Source: DATNPX01 sp036702975 | Lineage (GTDB): Bacteria > Cyanobacteriota > Vampirovibrionia > Obscuribacterales > Obscuribacteraceae | NCBI GenBank assembly: GCA_036702975.1 | Contig: DATNPX010000038.1 | Coordinates: forward strand, 62,001 to 126,000 | Reading direction: 5' to 3' | DNA: 64,000 bases | Shown: one piece after another, positions 26,523 to 34,628 of the stretch | Layout of the letters: every line of letters begins with the position of its first letter | Numbering within the stretch: the first letter of the stretch is position 1 | Notes under the pieces: model-generated | What the model was told of the DNA's origin: nothing | Seen by the model: only the letters and a program-made list of their open reading frames with translations | Databases searched by the model: none | Translations under genes and position numbers: made by a program

Positions 26523-27422
26523 TCATCCAGGCCAATCGAACAAATCGGAATTCGATAGTAACTCAGGAAGTTGCATGAGTCGCCATTCCACCAAATAAAG
26601 TTGCGCCGACCAGTCCTCTAACATTTTAGTGCAGACGGCGCGGTGATCGACGAATTGTTCCAAACGATTTATTGATGCACGTAAACTGCTCTCTAAGTAC
26701 GTTGGAGAAAGTTTTGATACCAAGAAATCAATATTTTCTGACCTCCAGCTGACTTGATTGAAACAAGAGCCAGAGGCATTCAAGCAAGGTGGACCACCAC
26801 CATTTTCTTTCGACCATGGATAGAAGATCGGATTGCAGTCATTTTCATACATTAGGCAGGAAAGATACTCCAAGACGGCGATTGCATAACCATCGCACGA
26901 AAGCTGCCACCATTTTGTCCATAGCTTGCTCAAGCCGGGAAAAACAGTGGCAAAGTCGGTGATGGCATAGAACCACGAGTAAACATTGTTGAGACTGCCG
27001 GCATGTTGAAGACTTTGCTCTGCACCGATACGCTCGAGTATTGTCTCAATAACGAAATCTTGGACTATTCCGAATTCCGCAGGATCTAAATATTCATACA
27101 GTGGCTGACGCCTAATCAGAGCCGGAAAGAAGTAGTCACTAAACGCTCTGAACTCGAGAGGAGCACGGTCGAACAAGATCTCCTTCCAGGCTGACAGACA
27201 GATTGGGAGGAGGTATCTAAACAGATCCAACTGTATCTTGGACGGGCTGTAGCAGAGATCCATGCAATAGTCATAGAGATCGGATCCGCGTGGCATCTGA
27301 CCATCGAGGTTACGCAATCGCTTGTACGCTCTTCCGTCATGCTCATATGGTTCTGGCCAAATATTCTTCGACGGTTTGCGTACTTTCAATTTATAGACGA
27401 TGTCTTGAATTGTATAGGTCAT
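26523..27422 (-). CDS. Hypothetical protein, 299 aa
   Basis: Not recognised. Cytoplasmic by composition, rich in Trp, Tyr, Phe and Leu, probably all-helical. No signal peptide or known motif. The start ATG has a short GAG site. It is followed after 16 bases by the frameshifted gene, giving a two-gene unit whose role is unclear. Large aromatic-rich proteins of this kind next to small acidic ones occur among immunity-type genes, but that is only a loose impression. Confidence 0.7.
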   Translation of the reverse strand: MTYTIQDIVYKLKVRKPSKNIWPEPYEHDGRAYKRLRNLDGQMPRGSDLYDYCMDLCYSPSKIQLDLFRYLLPICLSAWKEILFDRAPLEFRAFSDYFFPALIRRQPLYEYLDPAEFGIVQDFVIETILERIGAEQSLQHAGSLNNVYSWFYAITDFATVFPGLSKLWTKWWQLSCDGYAIAVLEYLSCLMYENDCNPIFYPWSKENGGGPPCLNASGSCFNQVSWRSENIDFLVSKLSPTYLESSLRASINRLEQFVDHRAVCTKMLEDWSAQLYLVEWRLMQLPELLSNSDLFDWPG

Positions 27423-27480
27423 CGTTGCTCAGCCAGCACGAACTGTTACGGATTTCTTTATTATAGTAACTGCACATTTT

Positions 27481-27740
27481 TTCAACCGAACTGTCGTCGC
27501 TCCTATTATAGTATGCGTCCATTTAGGACGCTTGCGATAGCAACCGACGCAAGCTTGCAGCAGGTCGCAGAAAACGCCTGCGTGCATTTACTTGCGCGCC
27601 AATGGGACAAGAAAAGTTTGGAGAACACCAATGTCGAAATTGAAAAAGCTAAATCGCAGATCATTCAAAGTGCTCTGCATAAGGGGCTTGTCCGCGCACT
27701 TTTACACGTTAAGCAGTATGGAGATGAAAATATACGAAAC
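27481..27740. repeat. 260-bp direct repeat, copy A
   Basis: Closely matches 28769-29029. Both copies carry the same GCGTCC/GGACGC hairpin (here 27515-27531), the same upstream leader, and the first ~35 codons of one gene. Copy A differs by a one-base deletion inside the coding part. Confidence 0.9.
27631..27740 (+). pseudogene. Truncated, frameshifted 5' copy of the gene at 28919
   Basis: Starts with the same MSKLKKLNRRSFK codons and GGAG site as the intact gene at 28919. One A-run base is missing (CAAAG versus CAAAAATG), so the frame shifts; the original sense ALHKGLVRALLHVKQYGDENIRN continues in another frame. Homology stops at 27740. This is a dead partial duplicate. Confidence 0.8.
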
Positions 27741-27951
27741 GTAGTGATACCGCATACGGTGCCGGCAGTTGAAAGAGCTTGATTCTTCCGTCCGGCTGGC
27801 TTTGCAGCAAGATGCGGCGTCTCTTCTAAAGATCTATCGTTAGGACAAATACGATACTTCCGCCGAAAGGGTAACGGATGCGCTGATAGCAGCAGGCCTA
27901 ATTGTCGGTCCAATTCAAGCGCTCAACGCCCTGGGCACTGTCAGTAATTAG
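27741..27951 (+). pseudogene. Relic of an unknown gene's 3' end
   Basis: One forward frame reads LKELDSSVRLALQQDAA, then a TAG, then continues as DKYDTSAERVTDALIAAG up to a stop at 27949-27951. The protein-like composition either side of a single stop suggests the decayed C-terminus of a helical protein, joined to repeat copy A by rearrangement. Confidence 0.4.
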
Positions 27952-28517
27952 TATTTTCCTGAAAGAAAGTCTCTTAGTTCTTGCTGGGTGAGAGGTGCAG
28001 CAGTATGCCGCGATGCGGCCGATGCTGGGACCGCGTCGCCTTCCGCCAAGAAATCTCTTATTTCTTGGTAGGTGAGCCGTGGTACGGTCCGAGATGTGAC
28101 AGGTGCTGGGAAGTCTTCTGCCAAAAAGTCTCTTACTTCTTGTGAGATTGGAGCTGTCCGGAATCCCCCAATCGGTGCGTCGCTCTTAGACCATAAACTT
28201 CGAATCGACCAACCTGGTCTGGCGATGTCGCCTATGTCTGGAAGTGCATGTTCGAAATTGCTGGCCGCAGCGCCTTCAGCAATGCTTTCGCCCTGTCCCG
28301 TCGTTGCTAGCTTCAATGCCTGGGCTGCAAGCGGCTTGGCGTACGCGGCTGCCAGCAAAGCAGCACCGGCTGCAACTGCAACCTCCGCATCATCTTGAAA
28401 GGTAGCTTTTCCGTCTTTTATACGGTTGATGACCCCGGCTTCATGGTCGATCAATCGATTGAAGAAACTTGGTCGATTAAGAGCGGTTTCTACTTCGCTC
28501 AAATTCTTATGATCCAT
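27948..28517 (-). CDS. Hypothetical protein with three C-terminal RDFL motifs
   Basis: A 189-aa protein. Residues about 48-70 form an Ala-rich hydrophobic helix (VAVAAGAALLAAAYAKPLAA) that may insert into a membrane. The C-terminal third carries three copies of a short motif, ISQEVRDFLAE, LTYQEIRDFLAE and LTQQELRDFLSG, starting near residues 123, 148 and 176 and joined by Pro/Ala/Ser linkers. Such repeats look like docking or short-linear motifs for a multivalent partner. No family recognised. The ATG has a GGGG-type site. Confidence 0.72.
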   Translation of the reverse strand: MDHKNLSEVETALNRPSFFNRLIDHEAGVINRIKDGKATFQDDAEVAVAAGAALLAAAYAKPLAAQALKLATTGQGESIAEGAAASNFEHALPDIGDIARPGWSIRSLWSKSDAPIGGFRTAPISQEVRDFLAEDFPAPVTSRTVPRLTYQEIRDFLAEGDAVPASAASRHTAAPLTQQELRDFLSGKY

Positions 28518-28768
28518 TAGCCCCGGGCCCCGAATCGCTTGGTGTCTATATGCACAAACTATCTAATCAAATGTGAAAAACACGTGAAAAAAATGGTTTC
28601 AACGTCGCTAGATGTGGGAGAAATACGTATGCTCCAGGATAATCTCCGATGCGCTATCGTAGAAATTTACCAGCTGCATCTGAGCATTAGTATAAAGGGA
28701 GGGCAGAGCCATGGCAAAGATTATCAACATCAGACACTACTGCTTTTAGGGTCTGTCGAACACCGTTG

Positions 28769-29029
28769 TTCAACCAAACTGTCGTCGTTCCTATTGCGGA
28801 TGGCGTCCATTTAGGACGCTTGTAATAGCAACAGACGCAAGCTTGCAGCAGGTTGCAGAAAGCACCTGCATGCATTTACTTGCGTTCCAATGGGACAACA
28901 AGAGTTTGGAGAACACCGATGTCGAAATTGAAAAAGCTAAATCGCAGATCATTCAAAAATGCTCTGCATAAGGGACTTGGCCGCGCCCTTTTACACGTGA
29001 AGCAGTTTGGAGATGAAAATATACGAAAT
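28769..29029. repeat. 260-bp direct repeat, copy B
   Basis: Near-identical partner of 27481-27740. It contains the leader, the GCGTCC/GGACGC hairpin and the start of the intact 436-aa gene. Confidence 0.9.
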
Positions 29030-30229
29030 GAACTTTCTTACGCATGCGCTAATAACATCGCATTCGATCCTCAAAGTGAGGGATTTCGGGCGTGTTGGCT
29101 TGCAGAGATAGTCGATTTTGCCAAAGAACCAGAACATTATTATCGATATGTTGAGACCGGATTATCTAGTGCCAAAACGGACTGGGACTTAACCCACGTT
29201 GGAAGTCTTGCAGCAGAATTTGCCAAGAGAGGCATCTGGCACTTTCGACCGTTGCTCTACAATGCACTTACTCGATCGCTCGACGAATCTAAAGACTGGT
29301 CTACATTGGGCTTGCCAATCTTTAGCCTTGATGGGGTTAAAGGTGCCTGCTTCGTTTTAGAAGAGCTGGCTCGGCGTCCTATCAAAAATTGGGAAGATCC
29401 ATGCCATCTTCTGCTCGCGTTGACCAATGATTTCGGCGAAGAAAATGCTATCCATGCGCTTCAAGATTCCGCTAAAACATGCAAACGTCTCAGGCGGTTG
29501 CTACCAATTGCCATCCGGGAGATCAGACGGGAGATTCCGGCTCCACAACAGAGAGAGCCCTACACGCTTGAACAAGTGTTGAAAGACATTGAGCGGTCAA
29601 CTAACAAACGCGGAGGAATCGAACGCGGATTTGGTAAACGTGCGAAAGATGAAGACATCCGAGAAATCTTTTCGCTCTTATTAGAAGAGACAAGAACGCG
29701 TCGATTGTATTGTTATCTTCGAGTATTTCACATGCGCGCACTTCCTGAACTCCACGATCGCATTTTTGAACTTGCCTTATCATCTAATAGGCAGGTGCGC
29801 CTTGCCGCTTGTACCGCTCTGTCGCATAGAAAGAGTACAAGGGTTCGACAATTTGCGCTCAACTTATTACACGAAGATCCAAGCTCAATACATAGCGGTG
29901 CATTAGAGCTGTTGAGACTCAACTATCGTGCAGGCGACCATGTCATCATAGCCAAGTCCCTCCGCGGAAGACTTGCACCTGAGACCATTCATTCCATCGT
30001 GTTGGATCTCGTGCTCCTTGCTAGAGAGATTGCAGGTCCTGAACTTGCTGATTGCTTGCATTGGGCATACGAACACACACCGTGCTCTTCCTGCAAACAA
30101 AGTGTAGTTGACAAACTTATAAAGTGGAATGCAGCTCCACCAGAATTGCTAGAGGAGTGCCTTTGGGACTGCGAGTATGAAATACGCGAACTTGCACGCA
30201 ATGCATTAGGCAGGGTCGTAATGAACTAA
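28919..30229 (+). CDS. HEAT-like helical repeat protein
   Basis: About 436 aa. No signal peptide. The C-terminal half shows HEAT-like helical repeats (RQVRLAACTALSHRKSTRVRQ, EYEIRELARNALGR). The N-terminus is basic (MSKLKKLNRRSFKNALHK). I chose the ATG at 28919, preceded by GGAG, over an upstream reading to 28853. HEAT repeats provide protein-protein surfaces; the partner is unknown. Its leader and first ~35 codons are duplicated at 27481-27740. Confidence 0.78.
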   Translation: MSKLKKLNRRSFKNALHKGLGRALLHVKQFGDENIRNELSYACANNIAFDPQSEGFRACWLAEIVDFAKEPEHYYRYVETGLSSAKTDWDLTHVGSLAAEFAKRGIWHFRPLLYNALTRSLDESKDWSTLGLPIFSLDGVKGACFVLEELARRPIKNWEDPCHLLLALTNDFGEENAIHALQDSAKTCKRLRRLLPIAIREIRREIPAPQQREPYTLEQVLKDIERSTNKRGGIERGFGKRAKDEDIREIFSLLLEETRTRRLYCYLRVFHMRALPELHDRIFELALSSNRQVRLAACTALSHRKSTRVRQFALNLLHEDPSSIHSGALELLRLNYRAGDHVIIAKSLRGRLAPETIHSIVLDLVLLAREIAGPELADCLHWAYEHTPCSSCKQSVVDKLIKWNAAPPELLEECLWDCEYEIRELARNALGRVVMN

Positions 30230-30297
30230 TCTTGCAGAAGGTCCTTATCAGTTACGAGCCCGTTGAACTTGCTCTTCGAACTTGACTGGTTGGTTGT

Positions 30298-30759
30298 TTA
30301 AATGGCTGCAACCGTATCGCTTCCAGTAAGCAATATGTATCGTTCGTCCGGAGACCATCTGTAGGTGAAGCAGCGATTCCTTGGTCCCTGAATCCTCGCC
30401 ATCTCTTTTAGGGAGTTTGCGTCGAGTATATGAACTAAATCGCGATCTCTGAACGCGAGAAATGAGCATTTGGAAGAGAATGCGAAGTTCACACATTCAT
30501 CCGTCTTGATTGTCCGAGTTATTTCACCGGATTTAGTATCAAGAATTCTTAGAGCTCCTGGCCCGCTGTATAAAAATTGCTTACCATTCGGAGACCAACA
30601 CAAGCTGCCGACTGCAGGCAAGTCAATTGTTCTTTGACAGAGGCCTGTCTTTAGACTCCAAATTTTGATTCTATCGAGATGCGTTTTTACAGTAATATTC
30701 TTTCCACACGCGGCAGCTACACTCAGACCATCAGGACCGGCAAGCGCTATTACATAAAC
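30298..30759 (-). pseudogene. Fragment of a WD-like beta-propeller gene
   Basis: An open minus-strand frame runs from just after a stop at 30760 to a TAA at 30298. It reads as WD/TolB-type blades (KIWSLKTG, LCWSPNGKQFLYSG, LRILDTKSGEITRT, YRWSPDERYILLTG). There is no good start codon or ribosome site, and only two to three blades are present. It is therefore most likely a broken remnant of a larger propeller protein. Confidence 0.55.
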
Positions 30760-30962
30760 TCAGCTGCGCTCAATTTTCAGTCTTCGGCACAACGTTAGAC
30801 GCCGCCCGAAAGAAAATGGGTATCCCTAGATAAATTTCAGAATTGTTGCGGGAATAAAAACCGAATCTCTTCGTTTAACTCGACAGAACGAATCTACAGC
30901 GCTCAAGACAAGAATCGTTTCTCGCGTTGGTTAACAAAACTCACATCCGGAGATGCAATACC

Positions 30963-31772
30963 ATGAATGGTGCTATCAAATCAGCAGCCAAGGTTCTGTT
31001 GATGTTCCCACTAGCCGTCGGAGCCCTTTCGGTGCCAGCTAAGGCCGATTCAAAGACTAGCGCCGAGAGAAAACAACCGGTGCTGGTTGAACTTTTTACT
31101 TCTGAAGGCTGCTCTAGCTGCCCACCGGCCGACAGGTTAGCTATACGATTGCAGTCAGAGAAAAACGGCGGAAGGGATGTAATCATTCTCAGTGAGCACG
31201 TTGACTACTGGAATCATCTGGGATGGGAAGATCGATTTTCGTCGGCACAGTTCACAGATAGGCAGCGGACCTATGCCCAGGTTTTGGGGCAGAATTCGGT
31301 ATACACACCGGAAGCTGTTGTTGACGGCACATATGGTGTCGTCGGCAGCGAACCTCGATCGCTCGGTCAAGCAATAGATAAATGCACAAATGTACCGAAA
31401 GTGCATGTCAACTTGTCTTCGCAAATTGACAAGACTGACTCACTGAAGAGACAGGTGACAATTTCAGCAGATTGTCCGTCCGATCTAAGTGGCAAACGCG
31501 CTCAACTTTATCTGGTTATAAGTGAAGACAACCTCAAATCAAACGTTCACTCTGGTGAGAATGGTGGCGCGACGCTGGAGCACACCGGAGTTGTCAGACG
31601 CCTTGAGAAGGTGAGCACGGTTATCACGCTGGAACCAAACAAAAACCGGTCGTACACGGCAGACGTGAAACTCGATCCTCAGTGGAAGAGAGACGACCTT
31701 AGAATTGGTGCTTTTCTGCAAGATCCAACAACGCAGACTATTTGGGGTGTGAACCAAATCAGATTGCAGTGA
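30963..31772 (+). CDS. DUF1223 family exported thioredoxin-like protein
   Basis: About 269 aa. Signal peptide to about residue 29 (LLMFPLAVGALSVPAKA). The family signature VELFTSEGCSSCPPAD with a CxxC pair follows directly, then SEHVDYWNHLGW and YTPEAVVDG. Members have a thioredoxin-like fold and an export signal; their function is not established, though a redox role is plausible. The ATG at 30963 is preceded by GGAG; a TTG at 30927 would extend it. It is the first gene of the bufferin-like locus and ends 97 bases before the Cys-containing peptide. Confidence 0.92.
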   Translation: MNGAIKSAAKVLLMFPLAVGALSVPAKADSKTSAERKQPVLVELFTSEGCSSCPPADRLAIRLQSEKNGGRDVIILSEHVDYWNHLGWEDRFSSAQFTDRQRTYAQVLGQNSVYTPEAVVDGTYGVVGSEPRSLGQAIDKCTNVPKVHVNLSSQIDKTDSLKRQVTISADCPSDLSGKRAQLYLVISEDNLKSNVHSGENGGATLEHTGVVRRLEKVSTVITLEPNKNRSYTADVKLDPQWKRDDLRIGAFLQDPTTQTIWGVNQIRLQ

Positions 31773-31795
31773 CGGGTCTAACATCCAAATATTCC

Positions 31796-31823
31796 GATGA
31801 CTATTTGAAATCAAATGGTCGTC
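31796..31823 (+). promoter_or_regulatory. Hairpin in the leader of the bufferin-like precursor gene
   Basis: A 12-bp stem with two wobble pairs (31796-31807 with 31812-31823) and an AAAT loop lies between the DUF1223 gene and the precursor. No T-run follows, so it is not a typical terminator. It may be an operator or an mRNA processing/stability element. Confidence 0.55.
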
Positions 31824-31869
31824 ATCAGCCTATTGTCCGATTCCAAGCAAATTCATAAAGGAGAAAAAT

Positions 31870-32193
31870 ATGAATAGCAAAAAAGAGATATTTCTGTGCT
31901 CTGCTCTTGCAACATTAGGAATTGCCGGCTCGTTGGGAACAGGATCAACTCAAGCCGATAGCCTTTTCAAAACGCTCGACAGATCAAGCGATCAGATTCT
32001 GTTGGCAAAAGGCAATAGCTGTGGCAAGGGTTCCTGCGGAACTGACAAAAAAGGAGCCGAAGCTGCCCAGAAAGCACACGGCAGCAAAAAAACCAAAGAG
32101 GCTTCTTGCAAAACCTCTGGTACAAATGGGAAGGAAGCATCCTGTAGTACACACGATAAAGACGCTAGTGGCGGCGCTGGCTCCAGCAAGTAA
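31870..32193 (+). CDS. Bufferin-type RiPP precursor (Cys-containing exported peptide)
   Basis: A 107-aa protein with a signal peptide (cleavage likely after TQA, residue 29). The mature part has four cysteines, C51, C56, C80 and C92. The first two lie in NSCGKGSCG, which resembles the EGKCG-type repeats of HvfA/bufferin precursors; the second pair sits in EASCKTS/EASCSTH. In that family DUF692 enzymes oxidise Cys to thiooxazole-like groups that bind copper. A strong AAGGAG precedes the ATG. The order precursor, DUF692, DUF2063 is diagnostic of the class. Modification and metal are inferred. Confidence 0.82.
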   Translation: MNSKKEIFLCSALATLGIAGSLGTGSTQADSLFKTLDRSSDQILLAKGNSCGKGSCGTDKKGAEAAQKAHGSKKTKEASCKTSGTNGKEASCSTHDKDASGGAGSSK

Positions 32194-32202
32194 TGATGAA
32201 GC

Positions 32203-32230
32203 GAGGGGGCAGCTTTGATGCTGCTCCCTT
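32203..32230 (+). promoter_or_regulatory. Intercistronic hairpin between precursor and DUF692 genes
   Basis: An 11-bp G/C-rich stem (32203-32213 with 32220-32230) and a 6-base loop, followed only by a weak CTTTAT tract. Its place directly behind the precursor suggests a partial terminator or stabilising 3' end giving more precursor than enzyme mRNA, as is common in RiPP operons. Confidence 0.65.
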
Positions 32231-32252
32231 CTTTATGTTCGGGAGGTTATTC

Positions 32253-33122
32253 ATGCATCATCAATTGCAACAGCTGCCAGAGTTGGGCATAGGCATCGGG
32301 TTTCGGCGGCAGATCTCCGAAGCAATCTTCTCCAATTCAGGAGAAATTGACTGGCTGGAAATTATCTCCGAAAACTTTATGAACATTGGCGGTTCGGCCA
32401 GGCAGCTGCTAGAACAGACCATGGCTCGATTCCCAGTGATACCACATGGAGTGAACCTTTCCGTTGGTGGAACCGATCCTATAAACCGAAAGTATTTGCA
32501 GCAGCTACATCGCTTGCTCGAAGACATAGATAGCCCTTGGGTCAGCGATCATCTTTGCTACACGAGTAACAAAGGACGGTATGCACAACAGCTACTCCCT
32601 CTTCCACGAACTAAAGAAGTGGTAAAGCACGTCGTTGCGCGGGTGCGCGAAGTACAAGAGACCTTGGAACGGCCATTCCTTCTCGAGAATATAACTTATT
32701 ACATGACGTTCTCTGAGTCGACGATGTCTGAAGCTGAGTTCTTATCTGAAGTTTGTGAGAAAGCCGACTGCGGTATCTTGCTCGATCTAAACAACATAGT
32801 AGTCAACGCGAAAAACTTTGCACTTGACGAACGCGAGTTCATAGACGGCATCGACAAGGAACGGGTCGTGCAGATGCACATCGCGGGACACAAGACGTGT
32901 CACGACTGGGTCCTGGACACACATGCAGAACCTGTGACATCAGAAGTTTATGACTTTTTAGACTACTCACTCCGGCGATTAAAGCCCAAAGCCATTCTGC
33001 TCGAAAGGGACGACAATTTTGCAGATTTTGCGGAAATCCTATCGGAGTTGAGAACTATACGTGAATGCGCGTCGAGAGCAGACATCATCGCCAATACGGA
33101 AGGAGCTTTGCAATGTCACTAG
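32253..33122 (+). CDS. DUF692 multinuclear iron-dependent oxidase (HvfB/BufB-like)
   Basis: About 289 aa, TIM-barrel MNIO enzyme that modifies cysteines of a ribosomal peptide. Candidate iron ligands are visible in order: PHGVNLSVGG, SDHLCY, LLENITYYM, LLDLNNIVVNAKNF, MHIAGH, DTHAEPV and LLERDDNF. These match MbnB/TglH/HvfB relatives. The ATG at 32253 follows GGGAGG; a longer in-frame reading begins at the precursor stop but lacks support. It overlaps the DUF2063 gene by 10 bases, indicating coupled translation of enzyme and partner. Confidence 0.93.
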   Translation: MHHQLQQLPELGIGIGFRRQISEAIFSNSGEIDWLEIISENFMNIGGSARQLLEQTMARFPVIPHGVNLSVGGTDPINRKYLQQLHRLLEDIDSPWVSDHLCYTSNKGRYAQQLLPLPRTKEVVKHVVARVREVQETLERPFLLENITYYMTFSESTMSEAEFLSEVCEKADCGILLDLNNIVVNAKNFALDEREFIDGIDKERVVQMHIAGHKTCHDWVLDTHAEPVTSEVYDFLDYSLRRLKPKAILLERDDNFADFAEILSELRTIRECASRADIIANTEGALQCH

Positions 33123-33835
33123 CGACTCTCCAAGAAAAAATTGTGGACTACATTACAGGAAATGACGTGACGGTCAGTAATGTACTCGATGCTGCCGGTC
33201 TTAATCTGTATCGCTCGCTCGTCTCTTTTGAATACCAGGACTTGCTAGATACAATCTATCCAGCATCCAGGATAGCATTGAACAACGACTGGGAATCAAT
33301 CTGCACTGAGTTTATTCGAGTTCTTCCACAAACGAACTACAACTTCAACCGAAGTGCTGAAGGATTTAGTGCGCTACTCAAAATCCATAATCAACCAGAC
33401 TGGGTAGTCATACTGGCTGATTATGAGTATCTGTGCGTCTCAGTTTGTGATGCTTACATCGAATCAAATCACAAAAGTTTCAACGAAGTGGATTTCGCCG
33501 CGATGCTGAGTCGCGCTCCCAGCTTTAATAGCAGCATCTGTTTCAGAGAATACAACTATGACGTGCTCGCTATACACGCCGATTTGTTACGCGGAAAGAC
33601 TCCTGACATAGCCACCAAAGAGATCAAAATGCTTTTCTTTTCCGATGGACAACAGTGTCGCTGTCTTGAATTAAACCAAGAGAGTTGGTTGCTTCTCCTC
33701 GCACTATCAACAGGACAATCGTTCAGGGATTGCTTGGCGAGCGCAGCAAAGCAGATGGGAAAAACGCTGGAAGCAATCGCTCCAGCAGCACTTCTTGAGA
33801 TTCGTCACTATTTCGAAGAGGGAATTCTGATATGA
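33113..33835 (+). CDS. DUF2063 family partner protein (HvfC/BufC-like)
   Basis: About 240 aa. DUF2063 proteins accompany DUF692 enzymes and are thought to present the precursor to them (recognition-element role). The N-terminus (LATLQEKIVDYITGND) and the YRSLVSFEYQDLLDTIYP segment fit the domain that is annotated as putative DNA-binding, a name unlikely to reflect function here. AAGGAG precedes the ATG at 33113. Its stop overlaps the YceI start by four bases (ATGA). Confidence 0.88.
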   Translation: MSLATLQEKIVDYITGNDVTVSNVLDAAGLNLYRSLVSFEYQDLLDTIYPASRIALNNDWESICTEFIRVLPQTNYNFNRSAEGFSALLKIHNQPDWVVILADYEYLCVSVCDAYIESNHKSFNEVDFAAMLSRAPSFNSSICFREYNYDVLAIHADLLRGKTPDIATKEIKMLFFSDGQQCRCLELNQESWLLLLALSTGQSFRDCLASAAKQMGKTLEAIAPAALLEIRHYFEEGILI

Positions 33836-34491
33836 AAAATTCAATCCACAGACAAGTGATCGCAAAGCCGCTGAGATTCTGGAGACAATGGATAGAACTC
33901 GGAACAGTTTTCTCTCTGTCCGTTGCAGTTCTCTCCGCACCAAGAGCAAATGCTAATCAGAACTTCGTCGTTTCTCCAAGCACTGATGCCATAAAATTCA
34001 CATCAGATGCGCCAGTTGAAGTAATTGTCGGACATACGAATAAAATAAGCGGAAACGTTACTGTCTTGGATGATCTGAGTTTCGACAAAACTTTTACTGC
34101 AACATTTAAAGTCGACTTGGCATCGATAGATACTGGCATTCCTCTGCGTAACGAACACATGAGAGACAATTTCCTTGAGACAAAGAAATTTCCGCTCGCA
34201 GTTCTTTACGTTTCAAAGGTAACAGGGGATGTAGCCGCATTCAAAGATGGGCGCCCAACAAAGACTACCGCCGAAGGCGAGCTTACAATTCACGGTGTAA
34301 CTGTAAAGAGAGAGATTCCAGTCACCGTGACGATGAGCGAAGATGGTCACGGAACGCGACGACTTTCAATCAAGAGTGAGTTTCCTGTCAAACTCGCCGA
34401 CCACAACATCAAGCGGCCTCAAGTTGTCTTTAGCAAATTGGCCGACACTATATTTGTAAAAGTTGCGGCTCAAGCCACTAGCGCAAACTGA
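33832..34491 (+). CDS. YceI family exported protein
   Basis: A 219-aa protein with an N-terminal hydrophobic segment (TVFSLSVAVLSAPRANA) as signal peptide. The YceI lipocalin-like barrel follows: VSPSTDAIKFTSDAPVEV, KVDLASIDTGIPLRNEHMRDNFLE, GELTIHGVTVKREIPV and a final strand. Family members bind isoprenoid-type lipids in the periplasm. The ATGA overlap with the DUF2063 gene makes it the last gene of this operon. Its part in metal handling is unknown. Confidence 0.93.
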   Translation: MKNSIHRQVIAKPLRFWRQWIELGTVFSLSVAVLSAPRANANQNFVVSPSTDAIKFTSDAPVEVIVGHTNKISGNVTVLDDLSFDKTFTATFKVDLASIDTGIPLRNEHMRDNFLETKKFPLAVLYVSKVTGDVAAFKDGRPTKTTAEGELTIHGVTVKREIPVTVTMSEDGHGTRRLSIKSEFPVKLADHNIKRPQVVFSKLADTIFVKVAAQATSAN

Positions 34492-34628
34492 CTGGTTCAC
34501 CAATAACTGTAATGGGACTCACTTTCAGATGCGAGCTGGCGAATGTCGAGCAAAGAAGCCAAGGCGAAATCGGTCGGTTTAAAACTCGTGAGACACTCAC
34601 CTGAATAACCGAACCATCGTCTATTAAA

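Noticed and set aside
30963..34491. Methanobactin biosynthesis locus
   Set aside because: The DUF692 gene is paired with DUF2063, not MbnC, and the peptide lacks a methanobactin-type core; bufferin type fits better.
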